Assembly: GCF_963678635.1 (NCBI RefSeq)
Contig: NC_087065.1
Span: forward strand, 990,001 to 1,054,000
Origin: Symsagittifera roscoffensis
Taxonomy: Eukaryota > Xenacoelomorpha > Acoela > Convolutidae
Direction: 5' to 3'
DNA: 64,000 bases
Made by a program: the position numbers and the translations under genes. This document shows positions 45,101-55,934 of the stretch, one piece after another. Below the pieces are notes generated by a model. The model saw nothing but the letters and a program-made list of their open reading frames with translations. It had not been told where the DNA came from and searched no databases. Positions within the stretch are counted from its first letter, which is position 1; every line of letters starts with the position of its first letter.

Positions 45101-47266
45101 TAAATTAACGGCATCATTAAGCATCAGCATTACTTTGTAAACTCACGGCAGCATTACTCAAGGCAACATTACTCACAGCCTGCTTGCATCAGCATTACTC
45201 ACAGCAGCCTTTTTTTTATAAATTAACGGCATCATTAAGCATCAGCATTACTTTGTAAACTCACGGCAGCATTACTCAAGGCAACATTACTCACAGCCTG
45301 CTTGCATCAGCATTACTCACAGCAGCCTTTTTTTTATAAATTAACGGCATCATTAAGCATCAGCATTACTTTGTAAACTCACGGCAGCATTACTCAAGGC
45401 AACATTACTCACAGCCTGCTTGCATCAGCATTACTCACAGCAGCCTTTTTTTATAAATTAACGGCATCATTAATCATCATCATTACTTTGTAAACTCACG
45501 GCAGCATTACTCAAGGCAACATTACTCACAGCCTGCTTGCATCAGCATTACTCACAGCAGCCTTTTTTTTATAAATTAACGGCATCATTAAGCATCAGCA
45601 TTACTTTGTAAACTCACGGCAGCATTACTCAAGGCAACATTACTCACAGCCTGCTTGCATCAGCATTACTCACAGCAGCCTCTTTTTTTATAAATTAATG
45701 GCATCATTAAGCATCAGCATTACTTTGTAAACTCACGGCAGCATTACTCAAGGCAACATTACTCACAGCCTGCTTGCATCAGCATTACTCAGAGCAGCCT
45801 TTTTTTTTATAAATTAACGGCATCATTAAGCATCAGCATTACTTTGTAAACTCACGGCAGCATTACTCAAGGCAACATTACTCACAGCCTGCTTGCATCA
45901 GCATTACTCACAGCAGCCTTTTTTTTATAAATTAACGGCATCATTAAGCATCAGCATTACTTTGTAAACTCACGGCAGCATTACTCAAGGCAACATTACT
46001 CACAGCCTGCTTGCATCAGCATTACTCACAGCAGCCTTTTTTTATAAATTAACGGCATCATTAAGCATCAGCATTACTTTGTAAACTCACGGCAGCATTA
46101 CTCAAGGCAACATTACTCACAGCCTGCTTGCATCAGCATTACTCACAGCAGCCTTTTTTTTATAAATTAACGGCATCATTAAGCATCAGCATTACTTTGT
46201 AAACTCACGGCAGCATTACTCAAGGCAACATTACTCACAGCCTGCTTGCATCAGCATTACTCACAGCAGCTTTTTTTTTATAAATTAACGGCATCATTAA
46301 GCATCAGCATTACTTTGTAAACTCACGGCAGCATTACTCAAGGCAACATTACTCACAGCCTGCTTGCATCAGCATTACTCACAGCAGCCTTTTTTTTATA
46401 AATTAACGGCATCATTAAGCATCAGCATTACTTTGTAAACTCACGGCAGCATTACTCAAGGCAACATTACTCACAGCCTGCTTGCATCAGCATTACTCAC
46501 AGCAGCCTTTTTTTTATAAATTAACGGCATCATTAAGCATCAGCATTACTTTGTAAACTCACGGCAGCATTACTCAAGGCAACATTACTCACAGCCTGCT
46601 TGCATCAGCATTACTCACAGCAGCCTTTTTTTTATAAATTAACGGCATCATTAAGCATCAGCATTACTTTGTAAACTCATGGCAGCATTATTCAAGAAGG
46701 CAGCATTATTCACGTTCTTCTCACAGCAGCATTACTTATGGCCTACTCACGCCAGCAATAATCACGGTTTTTTCACGGCACCATTACTCACGGCCAAAAC
46801 AAGCAGCTAGGTATGCTAACAAATTGTCAGTGAGATTCAGCAAAAAAAGACACCAAACATAATTAGACACATTTTTGCAAGTAATTATTTGGAATATAGC
46901 ATACGGAAGGCACACTAAAATTGCTTGAATTGAATTCGAAATCATAAAACCAAATACTGTACAAAATAAGTATTTCAATAAATTTTTGAGATACTTTCAG
47001 TCGGGAAACTTCTAAAATTGAGTTTTTATTATTGTATTGTTGTATGAAACAAACAGTTTTCTCCGGCTCATTTGAAGAAACGTTAAATTTGATCCTTTCT
47101 GTGACGACTGTTCTTTGGAATCTTTTGATTTTTCTCAAAAACTACTCTACCAAATCTGTGTTTATGGATTCAATCGAAGGGACCAGATGCAAATTTAATT
47201 CTGCAGAGCGACGACTCCTTTACTTTTGTTAGAAAACATTTTTTTTTCTGGGAAAATTTACATTTC
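42183..47266 (+). repeat. composite repeat, copy 1 (flank, 118-bp satellite, flank)
   Basis: The left flank 42183-42726 and right flank 46796-47266 recur almost unchanged at 51675-52214 and 53562-54043. Between them lies a satellite array here dominated by a 117-120-bp unit. The left flank has a palindromic ttaacccttaaagttaaggg block at ~42285. Flanks are non-coding by my reading. The whole may be a duplicated locus or a large non-autonomous element with internal tandem repeats. Confidence 0.8.
42727..46795 (+). repeat. satellite array, 117-120-bp unit, about 32 copies
   Basis: Nearly identical units, each containing cagcctgcttgcatcagc, attactcacagcagcc, a run of 6-10 T, ataaattaacggcatc, attaagcatcagcattac and tttgtaaactcacggcagc. 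Unit length varies almost only by the T tract (for example 118 bases between 42867 and 42985, 120 between 44581 and 44701). The homogeneity indicates recent amplification. The unit is itself built of diverged ~15-bp GGCAGCATTACTCA words. Edge units are more diverged. Confidence 0.95.
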
Positions 47267-47731
47267 AATGTGGGTAGAGAAGAGTTGTGGTAGAAGAAGG
47301 AGGAAGTAAAAAAGGGAGAGATGTAAGTGGTGTCAAAAACTTTTTCGACGTTGAAAAAACAGGCAAGAAGTGACGTTTCAACTCACTTTTTAGATCTTTT
47401 TGATTGAATGAAACATCTGACTAATTTTCGAAAAAAAAAGACCATTAGAAACTATTAAAAAACATTTTATCATCTCGAGAAAAGCATTATTACTGATTTT
47501 AAATCAGCTATATCCAATTATCTTTGAATAACTTTATAATTTAAATCATCAAATCAAAATAAATTGGTTTCGAATGGTGCTTGTTTTTCGTTGCTTGTTC
47601 ACAGTTGTCATCCTGTGTTTTTATCTTCAAACATCTCATATTCTTCGAAATATTATGCAAATGGTGTCGAAATTCTAATATCATAGGTCAGTTATGCGCG
47701 ATGAAAGCCCCAGTTAACAGCGTGTGAATTT
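47267..47731 (-). other. probable 3' UTR of the RLE retrotransposon plus spacer
   Basis: Non-coding A+T-rich DNA between the composite repeat and the stop of the retrotransposon ORF. No poly(A) or simple-repeat tail boundary that I can fix. Confidence 0.35.
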
Positions 47732-50700
47732 TTAGAATGCCATTCCTATTGTGTAACCGTCCTCAACCTCGAGGGATCGCCATTTGGATCTTGTGCCTCT
47801 GATGCAAATGTTGGTTGCTCTTAGTATAGCGAATGAAATTCTACATCTCACCCAGCACATGACATGACTATATGGGCGGTCCCATTTTGATGCCAGACCA
47901 TCTGCTAGTCGTATGAGGAAAAACCTGAACTCCGGTGCCAAAACACCATCTATTGAAGTGACAAGTGGAGTGAAAGACATGTGCTTTTCTTCACAAGCCG
48001 GTCCATACTTATTTTTCTTTTCAATCTCTGCAGTTTTCAGTACATTCATGGGATTGCGGTTTTGGTAAGACGGAGCGTCAGTGTCTGTAACACGGATGTC
48101 GAACGACGCAGCCGACTGTCTATCCCAAACCCCACGAACTGAAAGATCTGCAATTAGTGCCGGGGTTCCATTTTCTATATCTGGTTCTTTTACGACATGT
48201 TCTCTTTTCACATCTTTCCACAAAATTGAAGCAAGATCGCCCACTGCGTCTCTTATTTCGTTGTGTCGTAGTGTTACCAGTCCGCCCTTCTTGCAAGAAA
48301 GTGCATGCTGTAAGTCAAAATCTTGTTGACATCCATCGCATCTCGAGAAAGAACGTTTGAGTGGTTTTCTGTACCTGACACATAGAGCGTCTCTGAACTC
48401 TGTGGCTGACAAATCAAAATTATCTTTCAACAAGGGCAGCGAAGTTAGCCAAAAGGAACAGTTGTTGTCGATTATTCTCCGGATCGCTCGTTTCTGATCT
48501 GCTGGTAAAACTGCAAGCAATTCATCGAGTTTATCTTTGTTCACAGCATTTTGTTTCTCCTCGTGATTTTTTCTTGCTTCTCTCATCTTTGTTTTGTGTA
48601 GAGTTTGTTCGAAATCATCTTGGTGAAGGATCGAACTCACGAGACAGTCGGTTGCTTCACGTGAAGTGGAAAATGCTAGTTCGGCACCTTCTGTTGGATT
48701 TCGTACACCTAGTCCCCCTCTTTTGACAGGAAGTGAATACAAAACACGATCTGAGTGTGTGACACTAGAAGTTCCTAGTAAGCTTGGCAAAAAATTTTCC
48801 TCCAGCATCTTCTCGAGAGGAGCAAACAGCTGCGACGTATCTTTGACTACTCTCTGGACAAAATTCCATTCGCATTGCAGTGATCTTGTTAATCCAACTA
48901 AAGCAGCTTGAGGTTCTTTTTCTGCCACTTTGGACAACTCGCTAAGACAATCCAGCCATTCTTGGACCTTTTTTGTAGTGAAACGAGTTTTGCCTTCATC
49001 AGAGCCAATAAATTCGCCCAAATATCTTCTACCTTCAACTATTCTGATGCCGAACCTGTCAAACAATTGATGAGCTTTTTCAACAAAATTCGGGTGAACA
49101 ACCAAATAACTTTTGCTTGGCTCGGGGTAATAGCCATACTTCGGACCTTTTTCTGTCAAAGATGACAACCATTCAACCAGGTTTTCTAGTGCGCCAAGAG
49201 CTCCCGAATCATCTGCATACCATGTTTGTAAATACTTATCTCGGTCTTTGAGTGATTCAATCAATGGCATCAATGAAACCCCATAGAATAACATCGCTAG
49301 TGGATCACCCTGTGTAGTGCCTTCACTACTGAAAAGAAGTTCTGTCGTTCCTGCAACGATTAGCGGCGCATACCCTCTATATGTGTTGAAAAGAAATCGT
49401 GAGCACCTTGGCCAAAGTATTCTAGCATTCCATAGAGTCGTTTCCCTGTTCAATGCATTGAATGCATTTGAGGCATCCATCAATAGAAGACCATGTCCGT
49501 CCTCTTTGGTGCTATTAAACAACTCCTCCACTGCGTGTACAGCTCCTTCTATCCCTGCTTTCACACCACAAGCTAGTTGTTGAGATCCACAGGTTTCTTC
49601 GAGATCTTTTTTGGTCGCTTCGGCCATACATTTACACATTACTCTTCGCAAACACTCACCTATGCCAATGGGTCTAACTCCGGGGCACTTGTCCAAAGCA
49701 ATCAGACGACCTGACATCAATGCTCGTATTTGGTTCCATGGAATAATTTCGTTAGCTATCTTTGTGATCAGCGCCGCCACTTCGTCTCTTAAAGCCGAAC
49801 TGTGTCCTCCAAATCGAAGAAATGCGTCTTTCCAGTGTTCCGAATCTGTTCTTGAGGGTCCGGCTCCACCGTGCATTGACCTCGCAAATTTTTCTATATA
49901 AGAAGAAGTGATGGTTACTGTTTCTAACTCAGGCAAGCTGTCTACTTGTATTCTTGCTTCTTCTTTTGACTTTTTTGCTACGGGATGCTTCTCTTTCAGA
50001 ATGTCAATGACTAATTTTCTTGTTTTTGTTGTGGAATCAATAACTTCGTCATTTGGATGGAGCAGACCTCCGCCAGATCTGCTTGTCAGCCAACGCATGG
50101 CAGACCGAACTTTCCCTTCCATCATCATTCGTGCAAAAACCACTGCGGTGTGCTCGTCTTCAGATCTATTTTTTTTCATAGGTTTCCTCGGTTGTTTTTG
50201 TGAACATCGTTTGGCTTCTTGTAGTAGAATATTGAACTTACTATTTTCCCAGTCTTCAAGTCGTCTTCCTATCAAAGCTCTCACATCACGTGTGGTTTTT
50301 ATCATTGGGTCCCGCTGTAAGATTAATCGGCTGAATACAAGTAGTCGTTCTGAACATTCGTTTTGGTTCAATCGGCAGACTTCTTTCGTTAAAAGATCAA
50401 CGTATTTACGGCCAATGTTTCCCCCCGGGACTAAATACAGTTTGCCTTGGAGGTTCACACTCACAGTCCATCTGTTCCCCCATTCAGTTTCTTGAACTTC
50501 CTTAGATATGTCGAGAGACCCTCCAAAGGCGTCAAGCAAACAGTTTGTGACGTTTTCTGTAATGGGTACGACAGGATAATGGTCTTGCTCACTGAGGGTC
50601 ATAACACGAAGCTGTTGAGTCGCCCCAGTATGTTGTTCTTCATTTTCTATTTTGTCTACGGATTCGTTGTATGAATCCTCTTGTTCATCGTCACTAACTC

Positions 50701-50803
50701 TCTGCGACGCTGAAACGGTGTCCTCTTTTTGATTTTCTTCCGAGTGATCACGAAAACCAAAGTAAGACGGCGGTCTTATCGCTCTGTCGCTTCTCCTCAT
50801 CAT
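47732..50803 (-). CDS. non-LTR retrotransposon ORF: reverse transcriptase plus restriction-like endonuclease
   Basis: A single uninterrupted minus-strand frame of 1023 residues from the first ATG (50803). RT palm: LLLMDASNAFNALNR (motif A Asp, residue ~442) and WYADDSGALG (YADD, ~529), with EGTTQGDPLAM between. The C-terminus carries CDGCQQDFDLQHALSC (CX2CX7HX3C, ~residues 822-837), then RHNEIRD, then EPDIENGTPALIAD (PD...D, ~872-885) and FDIRVTDTD: the zinc knuckle plus PD-D/ExK nuclease of RLE-bearing elements (R2, R4, CRE, NeSL, Hero and relatives). The N-terminal ~250 residues are charged with no clear Cys/His finger. By family knowledge it would nick DNA and prime reverse transcription at the nick. 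The frame is intact, so it may be recent. I cannot assign the clade. Confidence 0.85.
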   Translation of the reverse strand: MMRRSDRAIRPPSYFGFRDHSEENQKEDTVSASQRVSDDEQEDSYNESVDKIENEEQHTGATQQLRVMTLSEQDHYPVVPITENVTNCLLDAFGGSLDISKEVQETEWGNRWTVSVNLQGKLYLVPGGNIGRKYVDLLTKEVCRLNQNECSERLLVFSRLILQRDPMIKTTRDVRALIGRRLEDWENSKFNILLQEAKRCSQKQPRKPMKKNRSEDEHTAVVFARMMMEGKVRSAMRWLTSRSGGGLLHPNDEVIDSTTKTRKLVIDILKEKHPVAKKSKEEARIQVDSLPELETVTITSSYIEKFARSMHGGAGPSRTDSEHWKDAFLRFGGHSSALRDEVAALITKIANEIIPWNQIRALMSGRLIALDKCPGVRPIGIGECLRRVMCKCMAEATKKDLEETCGSQQLACGVKAGIEGAVHAVEELFNSTKEDGHGLLLMDASNAFNALNRETTLWNARILWPRCSRFLFNTYRGYAPLIVAGTTELLFSSEGTTQGDPLAMLFYGVSLMPLIESLKDRDKYLQTWYADDSGALGALENLVEWLSSLTEKGPKYGYYPEPSKSYLVVHPNFVEKAHQLFDRFGIRIVEGRRYLGEFIGSDEGKTRFTTKKVQEWLDCLSELSKVAEKEPQAALVGLTRSLQCEWNFVQRVVKDTSQLFAPLEKMLEENFLPSLLGTSSVTHSDRVLYSLPVKRGGLGVRNPTEGAELAFSTSREATDCLVSSILHQDDFEQTLHKTKMREARKNHEEKQNAVNKDKLDELLAVLPADQKRAIRRIIDNNCSFWLTSLPLLKDNFDLSATEFRDALCVRYRKPLKRSFSRCDGCQQDFDLQHALSCKKGGLVTLRHNEIRDAVGDLASILWKDVKREHVVKEPDIENGTPALIADLSVRGVWDRQSAASFDIRVTDTDAPSYQNRNPMNVLKTAEIEKKNKYGPACEEKHMSFTPLVTSIDGVLAPEFRFFLIRLADGLASKWDRPYSHVMCWVRCRISFAILRATNICIRGTRSKWRSLEVEDGYTIGMAF

Positions 50804-50820
50804 TTCGTGTCGGAAACTCC

Positions 50821-50996
50821 TCAATAGTTGCAATAGTTGCAATAGTTACAATAGTTGCAATAGTTGCGATAGTTGCTATTGTTGCAATAGTTGCAAAAGT
50901 TGCAATAGTTGCAATTGTTGCAATTGTTGCAATAGTTGCAATAGTTGTAATAGTTGCAATAGTTGCAATAGTTGCAATAGTTGCAATAGATATCAA
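50821..50996. repeat. 9-bp tandem repeat (TTGCAATAG)n
   Basis: About 19 copies of TTGCAATAG with few variants (attgttgca, gttacaata). It lies immediately upstream of the retrotransposon ORF in its sense. It is open in several frames because the unit is a multiple of three; those frames are not genes. Confidence 0.95.
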
Positions 50997-51084
50997 TGTT
51001 GTTGTGGTTGTTATTGTTTTTTTTTCCTTTTCTTTTTTTGTTTAACAAGACACGTGCTAAATTTAACCCTCGTCGTTTGTTTTT

Positions 51085-51580
51085 TTGACTCGAATGACAA
51101 TGAGGTCGTTCATTATCCATGAAGCTCCGATGCCGGTATCTAGTGCAATCAAAACAAAAGAAAATGAATATAATTTTTTCGACTATGGCATACTTTTAAA
51201 AAGTATTTTGAAAACAAAACGACGGATTTCATTTTTTCAAGAACGCTTTAAAACAATGCTCAAGGAACACCAATATAAAAGTTCGGAGTCTGAAACATTT
51301 CCAATAGTTCGAAAAAAACGCATTGGATATAGAGTGTTATAGTACTGAAGCATTTTCGTCAAAGATCTTCTCTCAGATACACTTAGTGCACCCTACAAGA
51401 AAGCAACCTAGGCTCAAGGCTTCAAAAAGAGTAACCAACTTCGAAGCAACTGCTAAACCTAAAAAAAAAGATTTAAAAAACTTTTTTTTGGATCATGAAG
51501 AAAAAATATTTCTTTTTGATAACTTCTGGTGCCAGATAGTGGACAGTTTTGGACAGAAACTAGAAGAGGCGGAAACTTAG
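51085..51580 (+). other. coding-like fragment of unknown origin, frameshifted
   Basis: Two plus-strand open pieces (51085-51342, 51323-51580) overlap in different frames. They read as ordinary charged protein (FFQERFKTMLKEHQYKSS; KDLKNFFLDHEEKIFLFDNF), but I recognise no domain. The second ends where the composite repeat begins. It could be a decayed gene or a chance frame. Confidence 0.25.
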
Positions 51581-51582
51581 AT

Positions 51583-51674
51583 AGTGGACAGAAACTAGAA
51601 GAGGCAACTAAGAATTGTAGATAAAAACAATCCTTGCACAAAACTTGTCGTGACAGAAACTTAGATAGTGGACA
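51583..51674 (+). repeat. short tandem duplication at the left edge of composite copy 2
   Basis: The block aacttagatagtggacagaa, then actagaagaggcaactaag, is repeated at ~80-base spacing (51583 and 51659 onward). The left flank of the composite is therefore partly duplicated here and not in copy 1. Confidence 0.7.
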
Positions 51675-54043
51675 GAAACTAGAAGAGGCAACTAAGAATT
51701 GTAGATAAAAAACAATCCTCGCACAAAACTTGTCGTGACACTCATAAATGCTGATCTAAAAAATTAAGAGTAATGGTTAACCCTTAAAGTTAAGGGTTAA
51801 AAAGGGAAGACGAACTGTTGCAACTCTAACAAAAAACCACTTTTGTGCCCTTGATTAAAACCTACATCTTTGGTTATTATTCTAGCCTGCAAATTGTTTC
51901 CTTGAAGTCAAAAAACGATAATTGATTATTGTGGGCATCAAAACTCGGGAATCTTTTCGGTAATCTCAAAAGCAAACGAAGTTTTGGAAAAACTTGAAAA
52001 CGGCCGCATGGAGTTTTATAAGAAATAATTGATTATGCTGGCGTACTTCCCCAAAAATAGTTTCATTAAAAAAGATAATATTTGCTTTCAAAAGTTGAAA
52101 TGGCTTTTAAATCATCTCTACTCGTTTTCTTTAATTATATGGATTTTCAAACGTTCAAAACACATAATATTGGGTTATACTGGAATATAATCGGTCAGAA
52201 CAAAAAATTTTGCTAATTATTTGCAAACTCACGGCCTACTCACGGCAGCCTTGATCACGGCCTACTCAGGGCAGCATTATTTATAGATTAACGGCAGCAT
52301 TAGGCATCAGCATTACTTTGTAAACTCACGGCAGCATTACTCAAGGCAACATTACTCACAGCCTGCTTGCATCAGCATTACTCACAGCAGCCTTTTTTTT
52401 ATAAATTAACGGCATCATTAAGCATCAGCATTACTTTGTTAACTCATGGCAGCATTATTCAAGAAGGCAGCATTATTCACGTTCTTCTCACAGCAGCATT
52501 ACTTATGGCCTACTCACGCCAGCATTAATCACGGTTTTTTCACGGCACCATTACTCACGGCCTACTCATGGCAGCATTACTCACGGCAGCTTTAATTGTA
52601 AATTCACGGGAACATCAGGCATCACTTTGTAGACTTATGCCAGCATTATTCAAGGGTGCATTATTCACGTTCTGCTCACAGCAGCATTACTTATGGTCTA
52701 CTCACGCTAGCATTAATCAAGGCTTTTTTATGGCAGCATTACTCACGGCCTACTCATGGTAGCATTACTCACGGCAGCTTTTTTTGTAAATTCACGGCAA
52801 CTTCAGGCATTACTCTGTAAACTCATGGCAGCATTATTCAAGGCAGCATTATTCACGTTCTATTCACAGCAGCATTACTTATGGTCTACTCACGCCAGCA
52901 TTAATCACAGCTTTCTTAAGGCAGCATTACTCACGGCCTACTCATGGCAGCATTACTCACGGCAGCCTTATTTGTAAACTCACGGCAACATCAGGCATCA
53001 CTTTGTAAACTCATGGCAGCATTATTCAAAGCAGCATTATTCACGTTCTGCTCACAGCAGCATTACTTATGGTCTACTCAAGCCAGCATTAATCACAGCT
53101 TTTTCACGGCAGCATTACTCACGGCCTACTCATGGCAGCATTACTCACGGCAGCTTTATTTGTAAATTCACGGCAACATGAGGCATCACTTTGTAAACTC
53201 ATGGCAGCATTATTCAAGGCAGCATTCTTCACGTTCTATTCACAGCAGCATTACTTATGGTCTACTCAAGCCAGCATTAATCACGGCTTTTTCACGGCAG
53301 CATTACTCACGGCCTACTCATGGCAGCATTACTCACTGCCTACTTGATTTTCTTAAACTCATTTTAAAAAAAAGTTTTTTTTTTGCAAAACGATGTCGTT
53401 TAAATTTTTAGCATCCCTTTACTCAGTTTCACAAATAAGATAAGAACAGGTAAAATTGAGCTGTGGCGGTTTGATTCTTTGACGAGGAGATTTAGAGTCC
53501 CCTGTCCTCGCCCAAGGGCTTTGCGCCCAAGGGCTTTGAAAATTTGCTGAAACTAGTCACAAAACAAGCAGCTAGGTATGCTAACAAATTGTCAGTGAGA
53601 TTCAGCAAAAAAAGACACCAAACATTTTTGCAAGTAGACACATTTTTGCAAGTAATTATTTGGAATATAGCATACGGAAGGCACACTAAAATTGCTTGAA
53701 TTGAATTCGAAATCATAAAACCAAATACTGTACAAAATAAGTATTTCAATAAATTTTTGAGATACTTTCAGTCGGGAAACTTCTAAAATTGAGTTTTTAT
53801 TATTGTATTGTTGTATGAAACAAACAGTTTTCTCCGGCTCATTTGAAGAAACGTTAAATTTGATCCTTTCTGTGACGACTGCTCTTTGGAATCTTTTGAT
53901 TTTTTCTCGAAAACTACTGTACCAAATCTGTGTTTATGGATTCAATCGAAGGGACCAGATGCAAATTTAATTCTGCAGAGCGACGACTTCCTAAGTTTTG
54001 TTAGAAAACATTTTTTTTTCTGGGAAAATTTACATTACAAAAA
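51675..54043 (+). repeat. composite repeat, copy 2 (flank, 188-bp satellite, flank)
   Basis: The left flank 51675-52214 and right flank 53562-54043 match 42183-42726 and 46796-47266. The right flank has a short internal duplication (atttttgcaagtagacac, ~53625-53650) and ~215 bases of extra sequence before it (53347-53561) that copy 1 lacks. The internal array is mostly a 188-bp unit. Confidence 0.8.
52215..53346 (+). repeat. satellite array, 188-bp unit
   Basis: After one to two 118-bp units shared with copy 1, a 188-bp unit takes over; equivalent points lie at 52568, 52756, 52944 and 53132, exactly 188 bases apart. Words such as catggcagcattactcacgg and ttcacagcagcattacttat show the two unit types share ancestry. 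Copy 1 ends with about half of one 188-type unit. Open frames starting at each unit are by-products of the repeat. Confidence 0.9.
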
Positions 54044-54420
54044 TAAAGTAAATTTTTATAACAACAAACCAACTTTTGTCACATTAGCTACTAGGTTTCA
54101 AATAGCAACTGTTCAGCAATGTCGTCGGACCTCAATTTAGTGAACTGAATTGTTTTTAAAATAAAATTACAATTATTCCAAATTGATCGTTGTTTGTGGA
54201 TATAACTCTGTGTATTTTGTATTCGAAACTGAGACAAGCTCATGGTTTCAACTCGTCCTAACTTTCAAATCATTTTAAAAAGACTCTGAGCCAATTGTGG
54301 TAACGACTAATCTTGAACATAATATCTAGAAGATCTCAATACCATTTGTCGTATTCAATTTTTAAACCTTTTTGTGATACTTGAAATGGTAAGAAATAAA
54401 AAAACTATATTTTGATAATT
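54044..54420. other. intergenic sequence, no feature seen
   Basis: A+T-rich DNA between the composite repeat and the LINE fragment. I see no gene or repeat. Confidence 0.45.
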
Positions 54421-55131
54421 CAAGGCTACTCACCCAATTCAGAATAATTTAGTGGATACCGATGTACGATTACTTCTCAGTTGCGGTACCCCACGCCATG
54501 TACATGTTGTACAATCTCTGTACAATCAAATGTCATCAAACGCAGCCAGTCTCCTCATTACCCCACGACCAATCTGATTCAATCAACCAGTTCCTGTTAA
54601 TTAGAGCCGGTATAGAACGTAGCCCTGTGCCTGCAATCTACACCTGCCCAACCTGTAATTTATGATTAACACGAACACATAGAGGTGTTCTGTGCCACCT
54701 AGGCGGATGGGTTCATCAATCGTGCACAACTCTTTGTAGATCCTCGAAAGAGTCCAGACACTTTTACTGCCAACATTTCTCTTACTGTAAAAGTAATCGA
54801 CCTCTATCTATATCTCAAACCCATCCTAAAACGCAACAATCAAAACAGCAGAACGACAAACGACTAAAACGCCACAGCCAAGAACAACTGAAATGCCTCA
54901 ACAAAGAACAACTAAAACGCCCCAACCAAGAAACTTCATAAAAACCCTTTCAAGCAACCAAACAACAACAAAAAATCCAACATCAAAATGTAACTAAACG
55001 CTAATGGCCTTCGCCTGAAGTTAGATAAAATGTGAACTTGATAGAGGTAAATTATGTCTCAGTGGAAGCCATTCAAGAAACCCTCACACAGGTTTCTACT
55101 TAAATACCAAAAACAGAGACCAATCTAAAAA
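54421..55131 (+). pseudogene. LINE 5' fragment with 2A-like motif and Cys-rich finger, cut by a gap
   Basis: The open piece at 54462-54665 ends FLLIRAGIERSPVPAIYTCP, then TCNL and a stop. After it, in the same direction, RTHRGVLCHLGGWVHQSC, Cys/His-rich, continues the pattern of a PHD-like finger. CR1/L2-type and related LINEs often begin with a hydrophobic stretch, a 2A-like motif (consensus D-V/I-E-x-N-P-G-P) and such a finger. Here Asn and Gly of the 2A-like motif are changed, so it is probably not functional. Downstream a Lys/Gln-rich stretch (55 kb) runs into the N gap. Confidence 0.55.
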
Positions 55132-55331
55132 NNNNNNNNNNNNNNNNNNNNNNNNNNNNNNNNNNNNNNNNNNNNNNNNNNNNNNNNNNNNNNNNNNNNN
55201 NNNNNNNNNNNNNNNNNNNNNNNNNNNNNNNNNNNNNNNNNNNNNNNNNNNNNNNNNNNNNNNNNNNNNNNNNNNNNNNNNNNNNNNNNNNNNNNNNNNN
55301 NNNNNNNNNNNNNNNNNNNNNNNNNNNNNNN
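55132..55331. other. assembly gap (200 N)
   Basis: Exactly 200 N, probably a placeholder length. Confidence 0.95.
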
Positions 55332-55413
55332 CTCATGCCTCTCACACATGGAACAAAACGTGAAGTCGAAAAACACCAATTAAAAGCTCGAAATTCGACA
55401 AAATAAATAAAAA

Positions 55414-55934
55414 ACAAGACTGCTCGTATCAGGGCGAAGCCCTGAATGTTCCGACTGCCTTTTAAGGTTTATGAAGCAGTAACAACAAAAAAAAATTCAA
55501 TGAATAAAACAAAATGGAAAAAAAATTTTCTGAAACTTGAAAATTTTTATGACAATCATCCCCCACACGCCATATAAAGTGCAAAAGGATAGATTTCGCT
55601 CCTTGTAACAAACCAATTATGGCAAATAAGCTTCTTTTAGCCAATTTGGAACAATTTCTAAGACTGATTAACTCTCGCTTACGCGTTAATAGCGCGAAAT
55701 GTATCGCGCGTTAATTGTCCCAAATTGACCAAAATGCCAATCTTTAAACCCCCATAACTTTACGAAAAATGATCACAGTAAAACATCTTTTCAAATTTGA
55801 GCTCAGGACAACAATACCTTTCGAATGATTCCGTCAAAAATGGCTAGTTAAAAAGTCTAAATTTGTCTGAAGAAAAAAAAAACCCACCCGAGCACAAATA
55901 TTCCGTTACTTTCGTATCGAAAGTCGGAACAACA
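55414..55934 (+). mobile_element. 545-bp paired-hairpin element, plus orientation
   Basis: From AAGACTGCTCGTATCAGGGC, with its CAGGGCGAAGCCCTG hairpin, to the CTTTCGTATCGAAAG hairpin and GTCGGAACAAC. Slightly shorter than other copies because of small internal deletions near 55825. Confidence 0.7.

Noticed and set aside
42727-46795. Regularly spaced repeats that could suggest a CRISPR array.
   Set aside because: The units are directly adjacent with no unique spacers, 117-120 bp long, and the context is an animal genome. It is a satellite.
52568-53411. Serial open frames of ~65-77 codons starting every 188 bases (MAALLTAALFVNSRQ-type).
   Set aside because: They are produced by the satellite unit, which happens to lack stops in one frame. 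Each stops in the next unit, and there is no independent coding signal.
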